A stretch of DNA of 64,000 nt from Anaerococcus nagyae (GTDB taxonomy: Bacteria; Bacillota; Clostridia; Tissierellales; Peptoniphilaceae): the NCBI RefSeq assembly GCF_017874535.1, contig NZ_JAGGLS010000004.1:1-64000 (forward strand), given 5' to 3'. Below, in pieces: positions 23,948-34,071 of this stretch. The position numbers were made by a program, and so were the translations under genes. Numbering within the stretch: the first letter of the stretch is position 1; the number at the start of each line of letters is the position of its first letter. The notes beneath the pieces are model-generated. The model did no database searches, was not told the DNA's origin, and worked only from the letters and a program-made list of their open reading frames with translations.

Positions 23948-25342
23948 ATGTATGGTAAAGAGTTTTATGAAAATAGATTTAATAAAACCATAGGTAGATT
24001 AGAGACAGTAAAAAATGACTATTTTAGATTAAGATATCATATAAGTCAAAAAATAGGCTGGTTGAATGATCCCAATGGTCTTTGTCAATTTGATGGAGAA
24101 TACCATATTTATTTTCAATACGATCCATTTGATGCAAGTGGAAAAAATATAATTTGGGGACATATTACAACAGCCGACTTTATAAATTATACTTATGAAC
24201 AGCCTTTTATATTTGCTGATTCAAATTTAGATAAAGATGGTGCCTATTCAGGCTCAGCCGTTATAAAAGATAATAAAATAAACTTTTTTTACACTGGAAA
24301 TGTAAAGTATAATGGCGCTTATGATTATATCTACAAAGGAAGAGAACACAACACTATAAAAATAGTATCAGATAATGGATATAATTTTGACGAAAAAGAG
24401 CTGTTATTATCCAATAAAGATTATCCGAATAATATGAGCTGTCATGTGCGAGATCCCAAGATATATGAAGAAAATGGTTTATATTATATGTTTTTAGGAG
24501 CAAGAAGTAATGATAATAATGGATTAGTTCTAGTATATAAATCAAGTGATTTGAGTACATTTACCTATCATATGCAGATAACAACGTCCTATGATTTTGG
24601 TTATATGTGGGAGTGCCCTGATTATTTTGATATTAATGGTAAAAAATACCTACTAGTTTGTCCACAAGGTCTAAAAAGTGAAGAATTTAACTATCAAAAT
24701 GTATACCAATCTGGGTATTTTCCAATTGAAATTGATTTAGAAAGTAAAAAATATAATCTAGGAACATTTGCTGAGCTAGATTATGGTTTCGATTTTTATG
24801 CACCTCAAACATTTGAAGATAAAAAAGGTAGAAGAATTCTGATAGGATGGATGGGGATGCCTGATGCTAGTTATAGCAATCCTACAATAGAGAACTATTG
24901 GCAACATTGTTTGACAATTCCGAGAGAGATTAAAGCTAGGGATAATAAGATTTTACAATCACCTATTGAAGAATTAAAAGCTCTAAGAAAAGACAATGTT
25001 GATATTATAAAATATCACTCTTATGAAGAAAATATTTTTGAATTCATATCTTATAATTTAGAGAAAGAATTTGAAATATATTTAAGAAAAGATGTAAAAT
25101 TAATTTATAATAATGATATACTTCATCTATATATAGATGAATCAGGTTATGGAAGAAATGATAGAAAAGTAATAATAAAAAGTATGAATAATTTGAGGAT
25201 ATTTTCTGACTCATCTTCAATAGAAATATTTGTAAATGATGGAGAATATGTATTATCTTCTAGGATCTATGCTAAAGAAAAATACTTTAGTTCATCAATA
25301 AAAGGAAATTTATATAAATTAAAATCTATAAATTGGAACTAA
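23948..25342 (+). CDS. GH32 sucrose-6-phosphate hydrolase / invertase
   Basis: A 464-residue glycoside hydrolase. The nucleophile Asp is in WLNDPNG, the transition-state Asp in VRDPKIY and the acid/base Glu in WECPDYF. The beta-propeller is followed by a shorter C-terminal sandwich. It lacks a signal peptide, so it acts in the cytoplasm, most likely on phosphorylated sucrose from a PTS not in this window. No strong RBS precedes the ATG. It stands alone between a terminator and a gene-free stretch. Confidence 0.92.
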   Translation: MYGKEFYENRFNKTIGRLETVKNDYFRLRYHISQKIGWLNDPNGLCQFDGEYHIYFQYDPFDASGKNIIWGHITTADFINYTYEQPFIFADSNLDKDGAYSGSAVIKDNKINFFYTGNVKYNGAYDYIYKGREHNTIKIVSDNGYNFDEKELLLSNKDYPNNMSCHVRDPKIYEENGLYYMFLGARSNDNNGLVLVYKSSDLSTFTYHMQITTSYDFGYMWECPDYFDINGKKYLLVCPQGLKSEEFNYQNVYQSGYFPIEIDLESKKYNLGTFAELDYGFDFYAPQTFEDKKGRRILIGWMGMPDASYSNPTIENYWQHCLTIPREIKARDNKILQSPIEELKALRKDNVDIIKYHSYEENIFEFISYNLEKEFEIYLRKDVKLIYNNDILHLYIDESGYGRNDRKVIIKSMNNLRIFSDSSSIEIFVNDGEYVLSSRIYAKEKYFSSSIKGNLYKLKSINWN

Positions 25343-25734
25343 AAAGAGGTATTAAAATAATTTTTGGGTTGTTGCAAAATAATAAATCCTTTTTGTGTAT
25401 ACTAAAATAATTTTTCCTGCGACATACTATAGATTAGTTTCTTAAAGTAAATAAAGATTTAAATAGTCCTTATATGAGTAATTGTTAGGAGTGTGCATAC
25501 ATTTAATAATTACCAAGCTTTATTTTAAAAGAAAAAGACAGTAAGATGTCGACTGTACACCTCCAAATAATAAGAAAGATAAGTTAAGAGAAGAAGTGAA
25601 AGGTAAGAAAAAAGAGGACTAAATGTCCTCTCTTTTTGTTTATTGTACCAAGTATTTTTTATTTTTTTATTGGGGACAGGTTGGGGACAACATATATTTT
25701 AAATGTTGCAATTCCAACCTGTTCTCTTTTTTTA
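25343..25734. other. Gene-free stretch beside tmRNA with possible element remnants
   Basis: No credible gene lies here. Visible items are a repeated phrase A-A-A-A-T-A-A-T-T-T-T-T (near 25354 and 25404), a terminator at 25613-25637, and TTGGGGACAGGTTGGGGACA (about 25671-25690). An ACAGGTTGG/CCAACCTGT inverted repeat spans about 25675-25722, just beyond the tmRNA 3' end. The 3' end of tmRNA is a well-known integration target, so an excised or decayed element is plausible but not shown. Confidence 0.4.
25613..25637 (+). terminator. Rho-independent terminator
   Basis: AGAGGAC and GTCCTCT form a 7-bp stem with an AAAT-type loop, then CTTTTT. On the minus strand the same hairpin is followed by a T6 tract (the A run at 25607-25612), so it could also end the tmRNA transcript. 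Confidence 0.75.
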
Positions 25735-26090
25735 TGGTGGAGATGATGGGAATCGAACCCATGTCCGCGGAAGCCTCCTCAATAGCTTCTACAAGCTTAG
25801 TAAGTTTAAAGATTTCGCATAAAGACTCTTAAACTTACAAATAGTTTTTATGCTAGCTTCATCTTACTGCTCATATCTCAAAGCTTTGGTATGAGAGTTG
25901 TCGCTATAATTATGAAACAAATTGTAAGTTTACGACAAACCTACAATTCATTGCTACCAGTTTCTTAGGCAGCTAGTGCGAAGTTTGCTTCGCTATTATT
26001 GTTTGCGTTTATATTTAAATACTGATTTACGTGTCAGAAAACGACTTGCTACTAAAGATTATTCGACCACGTCGAAACCTAGGCATCCCC
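25735..26090 (-). ncRNA. ssrA: Transfer-messenger RNA
   Basis: On the minus strand it starts GGGGATGCCTAGGTTTCGAC and ends in a T-arm GGTTCGATTCC plus CATCTCCACCA, the tRNA-Ala-like acceptor. The internal tag frame (25965-26006) encodes A-N-N-N-S-E-A-N-F-A-L-A-A then TAA, the usual Firmicutes degradation tag. Length is about 356 nt. It rescues stalled ribosomes with SmpB. A short plus-strand open frame over the 3' end is a non-coding shadow. Confidence 0.97.
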
Positions 26091-26101
26091 ATGTAGCTTA
26101 C

Positions 26102-26129
26102 ATTATACTTTTTATGATTTAATTGTCAA
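26102..26129 (-). promoter_or_regulatory. Promoter of ssrA
   Basis: On the minus strand, a perfect TTGACA (26124-26129) and TATAAT (26102-26107) have a 16-bp spacer, ending 12 bp before the mature tmRNA 5' end. Confidence 0.88.
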
Positions 26130-26155
26130 AAAAATTAAATTATGTAAAATATTTC

Positions 26156-26185
26156 TTAAGAAAAGGTTTTTTAGTTCTTTATAAT
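26156..26185 (+). promoter_or_regulatory. Probable promoter of the glycogen operon
   Basis: A perfect TATAAT (26180-26185) with a weak TTAAGA (26156-26161) 18 bp upstream lies about 60 bp before the glgC ATG. Confidence 0.45.
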
Positions 26186-26246
26186 GTTTTTTTCGGGTAT
26201 CTATATATTAATTAGAATATATGACTTTATTTGTGAAGGAGGGCAC

Positions 26247-27380
26247 ATGAGAAACTCAAATAAAACAGCTGCTATGCTTTTGGCTGGCGGACAAGGTTCT
26301 AGACTTAAAGCACTTACGAAGGACATGGCAAAACCGGTTGTTCCTTTTGGCGGGAAATATAGAATAATAGACTTCGCTTTAAGTAATTCAACCAATTCAG
26401 AGATTAAAGATATAGGTGTTTTAACTCAATATAAACCACAACTTTTAAATAAGCACTTAGGGATTGGTTCTGCTTGGGATTATGACAGAAATAATGGTGG
26501 ACTTCGAATTCTTTCACCTTATTATACAGAAGAAGGTGGTAAATGGTTTGAAGGTACTGCAAGCGCTATATATGAAAATATAAATTATTTAGATCAAGTT
26601 AATCCAGAATATGTTTTAATATTATCTGGAGATCATATATATAAGATGGATTATAGGAAACTTCTTGATGTTCATAAGAAAAAAGGTGCAGATGCAACTA
26701 TTGCTGTAATGGAAGTTGATTGGGATGAAGCAAGTAGATTTGGAATTATGAATACTGATAATGATGGTAGAATAACTGAGTTTGAAGAAAAACCAGAAGA
26801 ACCAAAATCAAATCTTGCGTCCATGGGAATTTATGTATTTAATTGGAAAATTTTAAGAAAAGCTCTTATAGAAGATAATAAAGATCCTAACTCTACAAAT
26901 GATTTTGGGCATGATATTATTCCAAAAATGCTAGAAGATGGTGAACCAATTTATGTTTATAAATTCGATGGATATTGGAAAGATGTAGGTACAGTAAAAA
27001 GCTTCTGGCAAGCAAATCTTGATTTGATTGATCCTAATAATGAACTTGATATATATGATGAGGATTGGAAAATTTATACAACAAGCCTTAATTTGCCACC
27101 GCATAGAATTGGCCCAAATGGTGAACTTAAAGATGCTTTGGTAAATGAAGCTTGTGATATTGATGGTAGAGTTGAAAATTCCGTATTATCCTCAAATGTC
27201 AAAGTGGAGAAAGGTGCAGAAGTTTACAATTCTGTTTTGCTTAATGGGACAAAGGTTAAATCAGGGGTCAAGATTTATAATTGTGTGGTAGCTGAGGATA
27301 TAGAGATAACAGAAAATATTGGAGATGCCGAAACTGATAAGGTATATCTTGTAAGTTCTGAAGGAATAGGAGAGGAATAA
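26247..27380 (+). CDS. glgC: Glucose-1-phosphate adenylyltransferase
   Basis: A 377-residue ADP-glucose pyrophosphorylase. The nucleotide loop is [14 protein letters not shown], then [15 protein letters not shown]. Sugar-phosphate residues are in F-E-E-K-P and Y-W-K-D-V-G-T. A C-terminal left-handed beta-helix follows. The start is ATG 26247 with GAAGGAGGG; an upstream in-frame ATG at 26184 overlaps the promoter. It makes ADP-glucose for GlgA and likely pairs with GlgD in a heterotetramer. Confidence 0.96.
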   Translation: MRNSNKTAAMLLAGGQGSRLKALTKDMAKPVVPFGGKYRIIDFALSNSTNSEIKDIGVLTQYKPQLLNKHLGIGSAWDYDRNNGGLRILSPYYTEEGGKWFEGTASAIYENINYLDQVNPEYVLILSGDHIYKMDYRKLLDVHKKKGADATIAVMEVDWDEASRFGIMNTDNDGRITEFEEKPEEPKSNLASMGIYVFNWKILRKALIEDNKDPNSTNDFGHDIIPKMLEDGEPIYVYKFDGYWKDVGTVKSFWQANLDLIDPNNELDIYDEDWKIYTTSLNLPPHRIGPNGELKDALVNEACDIDGRVENSVLSSNVKVEKGAEVYNSVLLNGTKVKSGVKIYNCVVAEDIEITENIGDAETDKVYLVSSEGIGEE

Positions 27381-27381
27381 A

Positions 27382-28509
27382 ATGGATAATGTTTTAGCTT
27401 TAGTGTATAGCTCTGAGTTTAACCCAGATAGCTACGGTGAATTATGTAAGGTAAGACCTGACTATATGCTCCCATTTGCTGGTAGATATAGAATTATAGA
27501 TTTTACATTATCAAATTTATCTAATTATGACATAAGTAATGTTATACTTTTTGCAGGAAATAAGATGAGGTCTACTCTAGATCACATAGGAAATGGTAGA
27601 AGTTGGGAGCTTAATAGACGCCATGGTGGTCTAACAATAACTCCTCCAGATTTTACAGATACCAATCCTTCAGAAGTTACCACTTACTATGATTCTATGA
27701 TGGCATTTGAAGAAAGTAATGCAGAATATGTATTTATAACAAATCCTATGTATATTAATAAAGTTGATATCAGTGATGCAAAAGAAAAAATGAAATCTTC
27801 AAATGCTGACGCCTTGATATTTACTAAAAAAACTACGGACGAAAATGGATTTTATTTAAATCGAAAAATTATAATTTCAGATGAGAATGATAAGCCAATA
27901 AATCCAGGCGTCAATCTTGGACTAAATGATGAGTTTGATTTATTTGCAGGATCTATACTTATTAAAAGGGAAGTATTTATAAAAGTCTTAAGATATGCTA
28001 TTGAGGTCAATAATATTTCATCAATATTAGCAGCACTATTTGAATTTCCTGGAGATATAAATAAAGATTTTTATAGAATTAACAATCAGCTTGAGATTAT
28101 TATGGATATATATTCTTTCTTTGATGCAAACTTCAAACTTTTAGATAAAAAGTATTATGATAAGCTATTTTATAAGGATGGTTTGGTTTATACAAAGTCA
28201 AAAGATGAACCATCTACTTCCTATACAAAAGATAGTAAAGTTAAAAATTCCTTAGTTGCTAATGGATCAATTATAGAAGGCGAAATTGAAAACTCTATTA
28301 TCTTTAGAGGTGTTACAATTAAAAAGGGAGCTGTCATCAAAAACTCTATAATATTTCAAGATTCTGTTATAGGTGAAGATTCTATAATAAATTATGTAAT
28401 TACAGATAAAGGCACCCAAATTGGTAAAAATGTTAAGTTATTTGGTAATAGGACTCACCCATATGCGTCAAGTAAAAATGAAGTATTAGAAACCAGGAGC
28501 TATGAATGA
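27382..28509 (+). CDS. glgD: GlgD, non-catalytic ADP-glucose pyrophosphorylase subunit
   Basis: A 375-residue paralogue of GlgC, one base after its stop. It keeps L-P-F-A-G-R-Y-R-I-I-D-F-T-L-S-N and the beta-helix. The N-terminal G-G-x-G-x-R-L nucleotide loop is replaced by S-S-E-F-N-P-D-S-Y. This matches known Firmicutes GlgD, which is inactive alone but modulates GlgC. Overlap with glgA (ATGA) keeps synthesis coordinated. Confidence 0.93.
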   Translation: MDNVLALVYSSEFNPDSYGELCKVRPDYMLPFAGRYRIIDFTLSNLSNYDISNVILFAGNKMRSTLDHIGNGRSWELNRRHGGLTITPPDFTDTNPSEVTTYYDSMMAFEESNAEYVFITNPMYINKVDISDAKEKMKSSNADALIFTKKTTDENGFYLNRKIIISDENDKPINPGVNLGLNDEFDLFAGSILIKREVFIKVLRYAIEVNNISSILAALFEFPGDINKDFYRINNQLEIIMDIYSFFDANFKLLDKKYYDKLFYKDGLVYTKSKDEPSTSYTKDSKVKNSLVANGSIIEGEIENSIIFRGVTIKKGAVIKNSIIFQDSVIGEDSIINYVITDKGTQIGKNVKLFGNRTHPYASSKNEVLETRSYE

Positions 28510-29936
28510 ACATATTATATCTAACTAGTGAAGCAGTACCTTTTATAAAGACTGGAGGACTTGCAGATGTTGCAGGTTCTCTTCCTCAAGAACTTATTAA
28601 AGATGGATTGGATGTAAGGGTAGTCTTGCCTTTATATGCATCTATAGATGAAACTTATCGTTCAAAAATGGAAAAGATAACAGAGTTTTATGTTGATCTT
28701 GACTGGAAACATCAATATGCTGGAGTTTATAAATTAGATTATAAAGGTGTAGCCTTCTATTTTATAGATAATATGGAATATTTTGATAGGGATTATCCTT
28801 ATGGTTTTGATGATGATGCTGAAAGATTTATTTTCTTTTCAAAGGCTTGCACTTTACTACCAAAGGAAATTGAATTTAAGCCTGATATTATCCACTCTAA
28901 CGATTGGCATACAGCTTTAGTTAATGTATTTGTAAATGACTTTAGGCATGGAGACAGCTATTATGATGATATCAGAACTTTATTTACTATACATAATTTA
29001 AAATACCAAGGTGTATTTGACTCTGATAATATGAAGATCGCTGGTCTAGATGGTGGCTATTTTAATGAAAATGATTTAAAATTTTATGATGCTATAAACT
29101 TTATGAAAGGCGGTATAATTCATGCAACAGCTGTAAATACGGTTTCAGAAAATTATGCACGAGAAATCCATTATCCATTTTATGGAGAAGGTTTAGATGG
29201 TGTTATTAGACAATATGATTATAAATTATCGGGAATTGTAAATGGAATTGATTATAAGGAATGGAATCCAGCTACGGATAAGTTAATCGACCAAAACTAT
29301 GATGTTAATTCCCTAGACAAGAAAGTTTTAAATAAGCTTGCTATCCAAGAGATGTATGGATTACCACAAAGAGAAGATGTTCCAATGATTGGTCTTGTTT
29401 CTAGACTTAATGAAATGAAAGGTCTTGATTTAGTTCGCTATATATTAGATGAATTACTACAGGAAGATATTCAATTTGTAGTGCTTGGTACAGGCGATTA
29501 TACCTATGAGGAGATGTTTAAATACTTTGCTTGGAAGTATCCTGAGAAAATGGCGAGTAGAATTTATTTTGGTGGAGCAGAGGCTCATAAAATTTATGCA
29601 TCAAGTGATTTCTATTTGATGCCATCCATTTCAGAACCTTGCGGTATAAGTCAATTAATAGCAATGAGATACGGATCACTTCCTATAGTACGTGAGGCAG
29701 GAGGATTAAAAGATACCGTTATTCCTTACAACGAATATACGGGGGAAGGGACAGGATATTCTTTCTCAAATATTAATGCTCATGAATTACTATTTGCTAT
29801 AAAAAATGCAACTAATATTTATAAAAATGATAAAAATTCTCATAATAGATTAATAGAAAATGCTATGAACCAAGATATTGATTGGAAGATGTCTGCAGAT
29901 AAGTATTTGAAACTATATGAAGAAATTAGAGCATAA
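28506..29936 (+). CDS. glgA: Glycogen synthase (ADP-glucose)
   Basis: A 476-residue GT5 enzyme. The ADP-glucose motif KTGGLADVAGSLP is at the N-terminus, H-N-D-W-H-T region present (S-N-D-W-H-T), and the C-terminal block reads EPCGISQLIAMRYGSLPIV. All expected catalytic features are present, unlike the phosphorylase-like gene that follows. It elongates alpha-1,4-glucan. Confidence 0.96.
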   Translation: MNILYLTSEAVPFIKTGGLADVAGSLPQELIKDGLDVRVVLPLYASIDETYRSKMEKITEFYVDLDWKHQYAGVYKLDYKGVAFYFIDNMEYFDRDYPYGFDDDAERFIFFSKACTLLPKEIEFKPDIIHSNDWHTALVNVFVNDFRHGDSYYDDIRTLFTIHNLKYQGVFDSDNMKIAGLDGGYFNENDLKFYDAINFMKGGIIHATAVNTVSENYAREIHYPFYGEGLDGVIRQYDYKLSGIVNGIDYKEWNPATDKLIDQNYDVNSLDKKVLNKLAIQEMYGLPQREDVPMIGLVSRLNEMKGLDLVRYILDELLQEDIQFVVLGTGDYTYEEMFKYFAWKYPEKMASRIYFGGAEAHKIYASSDFYLMPSISEPCGISQLIAMRYGSLPIVREAGGLKDTVIPYNEYTGEGTGYSFSNINAHELLFAIKNATNIYKNDKNSHNRLIENAMNQDIDWKMSADKYLKLYEEIRA

Positions 29937-29939
29937 TTT

Positions 29940-32195
29940 ATGATTACAAGCAAAGATATAATTATAGAAAGAATACAAAATTATTTGTATTCTTTTTATG
30001 CTAAAGATATAAAGACAGCTAGAAAAAACGAAATCTACGATTGTTTATGCAGATATCTTATGGAAATAATAGGTACTAGATGGGTTGATACAAAAAGACA
30101 TAAAGAAGATTATGAAGTTTATATCCTTAGCTTTGAATATCTGCCAGGAAGATTTTTAGAAAATATTATTTATAAGCTGGATATTGAACAGGAGATTAGA
30201 CAGGCTCTTAGTGAAATTGGCTTTGACTATGAAACCATAATATCATATGATCCTGAGCCTGACCTTGGTATAGGTGATATGGGTATAGGATCAAGTTTCT
30301 TGATAAATGCCCTAACAAATCAAAAAATTAAAACAACAGCCTATGCCTTAAGGTATGAATCTGGAAATTTTAAACAGATTATTGAAGGTGGCAAACAAGT
30401 TGAATCTTCTTATTCTTGGTTAAGATATGGAACAAATTGGGAACATAAAAAATCTTTTACAAATATTATTAATATATATGGAAGAGATCATAAAACTGTA
30501 ACCTATGATATGCCTGTCGTATCAAAAGATGCAAGCTTTATAAATACTCTTAGACTATTTAAGTCTGACTCGACTTTAAGTGTAAATATTAACGAGTTTT
30601 CAAAGGGGGATTTATTAAATGCTTATGATGATTATATAAATAATTCATCTATAACAGAATTCTTATATGTAGATGATTCTACTTATGAAGGTAAGATGCT
30701 TAGACTTAAACAAGAATATTTTTTCTCAGCATCTGCGATGAGAGATTTCGTTCGTCGCTTTATTTTATACTATGATGACATTAGAACTATAAACAAAAAG
30801 ACAGATGTAGTTATAAACGATATTCATCCTACTTTAGCGCTGATAGAATTTATAAGGATTTTAACTGATGAGCATAATTTTACTATCAAAGAGGCAATAG
30901 CTTATACTAGGGAAATATTCCATCATATTGTATTTTCTACAACAGATGATAGCTTTGAAAGATATCCTATAGATGAAATTAGAAAAATGAATAAAGATAT
31001 TTTTGAAACTATGGTTAAGATTCAAAATGAATTAGCTAAGGAAGATGGTTTTACACCTTTTATAGTAGATGGTTTAGTATTGTTTAAATACATTAATATG
31101 GCCCTCAGCAAAGATTATATTTTCTTATCAAAAATTCTAAGTGAAGATAAAAAAAATTCGAAAAATGTTTGTTATAAAAATATTGGTACAGATAGATTTC
31201 TTTATTCAAAAAGTGCCAATATATATCTTGATAAAACTTTATTATCTTATTATATAGATATAACTGATCCTAAATCTTTAAGAAATATAGAAGAATTAAA
31301 AAATAATATAGATTTAATAAATGATTTGGAATTAATTAAATACCAAAATAAACTTAAATTAATCAAATTTTTGGGAGAAGGTAGAGGAAAAATAAATCCG
31401 CACTCTATATTTGATATGCAACTATCTATTATGCATGAGAGCAAAAGACAAATACTTAATGCTATGGCAATTGCCTATCAGTTTTACTATCTAAGAGATA
31501 ATGCTAATGCTTATTATGTTCCTAGGACATATGTATTTTCAGGCAAAGCAAATGAAGGCTATTTTATAGCTAAAGAAACTATAAAATTTATCTTTGCTCT
31601 TAAAAATTTAATAGAATCAGATAAGATTATAAGAGAAAAAATCAAAATTATATTTGTAGAAGATCTTTCTGTTGGAGATTTAAGATATTTGTATCCGGCT
31701 GCAGATGTTTATAGTAATCTTAATCATCCCTTATTAGATAATCAAAATTTTAATACATTAAATGCGTTATTCAATATGTCAAATTTAGTAACAAGCAGAG
31801 GCGGTATAACAGAAAATGTAGATAAAACAAATGATTTTTATTTTATGGGGGATTCATATCTTAAAATAAAATCTATAAAAGAAAACAATTTCTATAATGC
31901 TAATGATTTTATTTATCAAAACGAAATAGTAAAATATACCACAGAAAGACTTTTAAAGGAATCATATGAGCAATTTCCTTATGACTTTAAAATAATCTAT
32001 AATGAGATCCTCATGTATAATGATTCTTTTAATGTATTCTATGACCTAAAATCACTAATTGATGCCCGCGAAAAAATATCTAAAGATTACTTAGATAAAG
32101 AAAAATGGGTTAAGCAGCAAATTAGTAATATTATTTGGGCCAATGAATTTGATATGGATTACACTGAGAAGAGGAAATTAAATTTTGATAAGTAA
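29940..32195 (+). CDS. GlgP-like GT35 protein lacking the PLP lysine
   Basis: A 751-residue relative of glycogen phosphorylase. Recognisable blocks are D-L-G-I-G-D-M-G-I-G (for L-G-N-G-G-L-G), A-L-R-Y-E-S-G-N-F-K-Q, I-N-D-I-H-P-T-L-A, and T-Y-V-F-S-G-K-A-N-E-G-Y. The conserved V-K-R-I-H-E-Y-K-R reads L-S-I-M-H-E-S-K-R (residues 495-503). The cofactor block G-T-x-N-M-K-F reads N-T-L-N-A-L-F, putting Leu610 at the PLP lysine. Without that lysine normal phosphorolysis is not expected. The frame is intact and sits in a conserved operon place, 3 bp after glgA, so it is probably a functional pseudoenzyme. Alignment is by eye. Confidence 0.75.
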   Translation: MITSKDIIIERIQNYLYSFYAKDIKTARKNEIYDCLCRYLMEIIGTRWVDTKRHKEDYEVYILSFEYLPGRFLENIIYKLDIEQEIRQALSEIGFDYETIISYDPEPDLGIGDMGIGSSFLINALTNQKIKTTAYALRYESGNFKQIIEGGKQVESSYSWLRYGTNWEHKKSFTNIINIYGRDHKTVTYDMPVVSKDASFINTLRLFKSDSTLSVNINEFSKGDLLNAYDDYINNSSITEFLYVDDSTYEGKMLRLKQEYFFSASAMRDFVRRFILYYDDIRTINKKTDVVINDIHPTLALIEFIRILTDEHNFTIKEAIAYTREIFHHIVFSTTDDSFERYPIDEIRKMNKDIFETMVKIQNELAKEDGFTPFIVDGLVLFKYINMALSKDYIFLSKILSEDKKNSKNVCYKNIGTDRFLYSKSANIYLDKTLLSYYIDITDPKSLRNIEELKNNIDLINDLELIKYQNKLKLIKFLGEGRGKINPHSIFDMQLSIMHESKRQILNAMAIAYQFYYLRDNANAYYVPRTYVFSGKANEGYFIAKETIKFIFALKNLIESDKIIREKIKIIFVEDLSVGDLRYLYPAADVYSNLNHPLLDNQNFNTLNALFNMSNLVTSRGGITENVDKTNDFYFMGDSYLKIKSIKENNFYNANDFIYQNEIVKYTTERLLKESYEQFPYDFKIIYNEILMYNDSFNVFYDLKSLIDAREKISKDYLDKEKWVKQQISNIIWANEFDMDYTEKRKLNFDK

Positions 32196-34068
32196 TATTG
32201 ATCAATTAACCTATGAAGATATAAAAGATTATGAGCTTGGTGCGATTTATTCTAAGCAAAAAACAATGTTTAGAGTGTTTGCACCAGAACGAGAGGTTAA
32301 ATTATCTTTATCTAAGGATTATAGCAATCCTAGAAAAGAAATATATGCTATGCAACAAAATAAAATAGGTATTTGGGAATTAAGTTTAAAAGGTGACTAT
32401 GAAGGCTACTATTATTCTTATATAGTCGAGGATAAATATGAAGTGACAGACCCATACTCATTTACAAGCTCTATAAATAGCATGTATTCTGTAGTAATAG
32501 ATATGGACAAGACTAATCCTGAAGATTTTAAGTCTAGTAAGATTCCAATTATAGTAGAAGATGAAGCTATAATTTATGAGATGAATGTCAAAAATTATAC
32601 GGCAGATGAGACAAGCGGTGTGAGAAATCGTGGGAAATATCTAGGAATTAGTGAAAAAAATACAAGATATAATGGATTTAAAACAGGTCTAGATAATCTA
32701 GAAGAACTTGGAATAACTCATGTTCAGCTTTTACCTATATATGATTTTATATCAGTTGATGAATCAAATGAGAGATTTTTTGATGACGATAATTACAATT
32801 GGGGATACGATCCAGAACTATACTTTGCACCAGAAGGTTCTTACTCGACTGATCCTAATAATCCACTTTCACGTGTAAGAGAATTAAAGAAGATGATTTT
32901 AGCCATTCATCAAAAAAATATAGCTGTTATTATGGATGTTGTTTATAATCATACCTTCAAATCTTATGACTCTAACCTAAATACTCTAGCTCCTAATTAT
33001 TACTATAGGATGAATAATGATGGTACTTTTTCCAATGGCTCTGGAGTAGGCAATGAGCTAGCTAGTGAAAGGCCTTTTGCAAGAAAGCTAATAATTGATT
33101 CTCTAAAACATTGGGTTAATGAATACAAAATAGATGGTTTTAGATTTGATCTTATGGCTTTAGTGGATGTTGATACCATAAAGCTTGCTTTAAAAGAATT
33201 AAGAAAAATAAACCCTAACTTAATAATCTATGGAGAACCTTGGATGGCATTAGATACTACACTTGCTTATGATAAGCATACAGTTAAAGGTAGCCAAAGG
33301 TCTAATGGATTTGGTGTTTTTAATGATGTTTACAGAGATGCAATAAAGGGAGACACTGATTCATATGGCATTGGGTATGTACAAGGTAATTATAGTTTAA
33401 AAAACCTCATTGAAGAGGGAATAGCAGGATCAATCAATTATGATAAGAGTAGGAATGGATTTTGCGATTATGCTTCAGAGACTATAAATTACTTTAATTG
33501 TCATGATAATTTGATTTTATATGATAAGTTACAAGTATCTATAAATGATTTGGATAAAATTAATGACTATGTAAAACTTGCTATGGGATTAATAATGTTA
33601 TCCTATGGTAAGCCCTTTATTTATGAAGGAAATGAGTTTAATCATAGTAAGCACAATGATAGAAATTCATACAATTCACCACTTTTTATAAATGCTATTA
33701 ACTGGAAAGAAAAACAAGATAATCAAAACATATTTAATTATAGTAAGGATATAATATCTTTAAGAAAAGAATTAAAAGTTTTTAACGAATCTGATCCAGA
33801 TAAAATTAGAGAAAATCTTACTTTTATAGATGGCTTAGATAATTCGATTATAGCTTATAAAATTAAAACTGATAAGACTTATATATTAGTAGCAATTAAT
33901 GCTGGCAATAGTACTTTAAATATTAGTAAAGAGAAGATATCAGTTTTTTTAGAATGTAAAAATCTAGAAATTAAGAGAATTTTCTCTAAAGAGGGTAAAG
34001 ATAATAGTAAAGTAAAGACTATAAGCTTAGAAGAACGTTCGGTAAATGTTTATAAAATAGGAGAATAA
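32185..34068 (+). CDS. pulA: Type I pullulanase (glycogen debranching)
   Basis: A 627-residue GH13_14 enzyme hydrolysing alpha-1,6 branches. The type I signature YNWGYDP is present, as are the nucleophile in D-G-F-R-F-D-L-M, the acid/base Glu in I-Y-G-E-P-W and C-H-D-N for the third Asp. An N-terminal CBM48 precedes the barrel. No signal peptide, so it is cytoplasmic. The start is TTG 32185 inside the phosphorylase-like gene, after GAGG. Its intact catalytic set contrasts with the two degenerate glucan genes in this window. Confidence 0.92.
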   Translation: MISNIDQLTYEDIKDYELGAIYSKQKTMFRVFAPEREVKLSLSKDYSNPRKEIYAMQQNKIGIWELSLKGDYEGYYYSYIVEDKYEVTDPYSFTSSINSMYSVVIDMDKTNPEDFKSSKIPIIVEDEAIIYEMNVKNYTADETSGVRNRGKYLGISEKNTRYNGFKTGLDNLEELGITHVQLLPIYDFISVDESNERFFDDDNYNWGYDPELYFAPEGSYSTDPNNPLSRVRELKKMILAIHQKNIAVIMDVVYNHTFKSYDSNLNTLAPNYYYRMNNDGTFSNGSGVGNELASERPFARKLIIDSLKHWVNEYKIDGFRFDLMALVDVDTIKLALKELRKINPNLIIYGEPWMALDTTLAYDKHTVKGSQRSNGFGVFNDVYRDAIKGDTDSYGIGYVQGNYSLKNLIEEGIAGSINYDKSRNGFCDYASETINYFNCHDNLILYDKLQVSINDLDKINDYVKLAMGLIMLSYGKPFIYEGNEFNHSKHNDRNSYNSPLFINAINWKEKQDNQNIFNYSKDIISLRKELKVFNESDPDKIRENLTFIDGLDNSIIAYKIKTDKTYILVAINAGNSTLNISKEKISVFLECKNLEIKRIFSKEGKDNSKVKTISLEERSVNVYKIGE

Positions 34069-34071
34069 AAA

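Noticed and set aside
25623-25832. Plus-strand open frame of about 69 codons
   Set aside because: Its second half is the complement of the tmRNA acceptor region (M-x-G-I-E-P-M is the usual mistranslation of that arm) and it has no RBS.
26184-26246. Longer glgC start giving a hydrophobic leader
   Set aside because: It overlaps the -10 box and lacks an RBS; the ATG at 26247 follows GAAGGAGGG.
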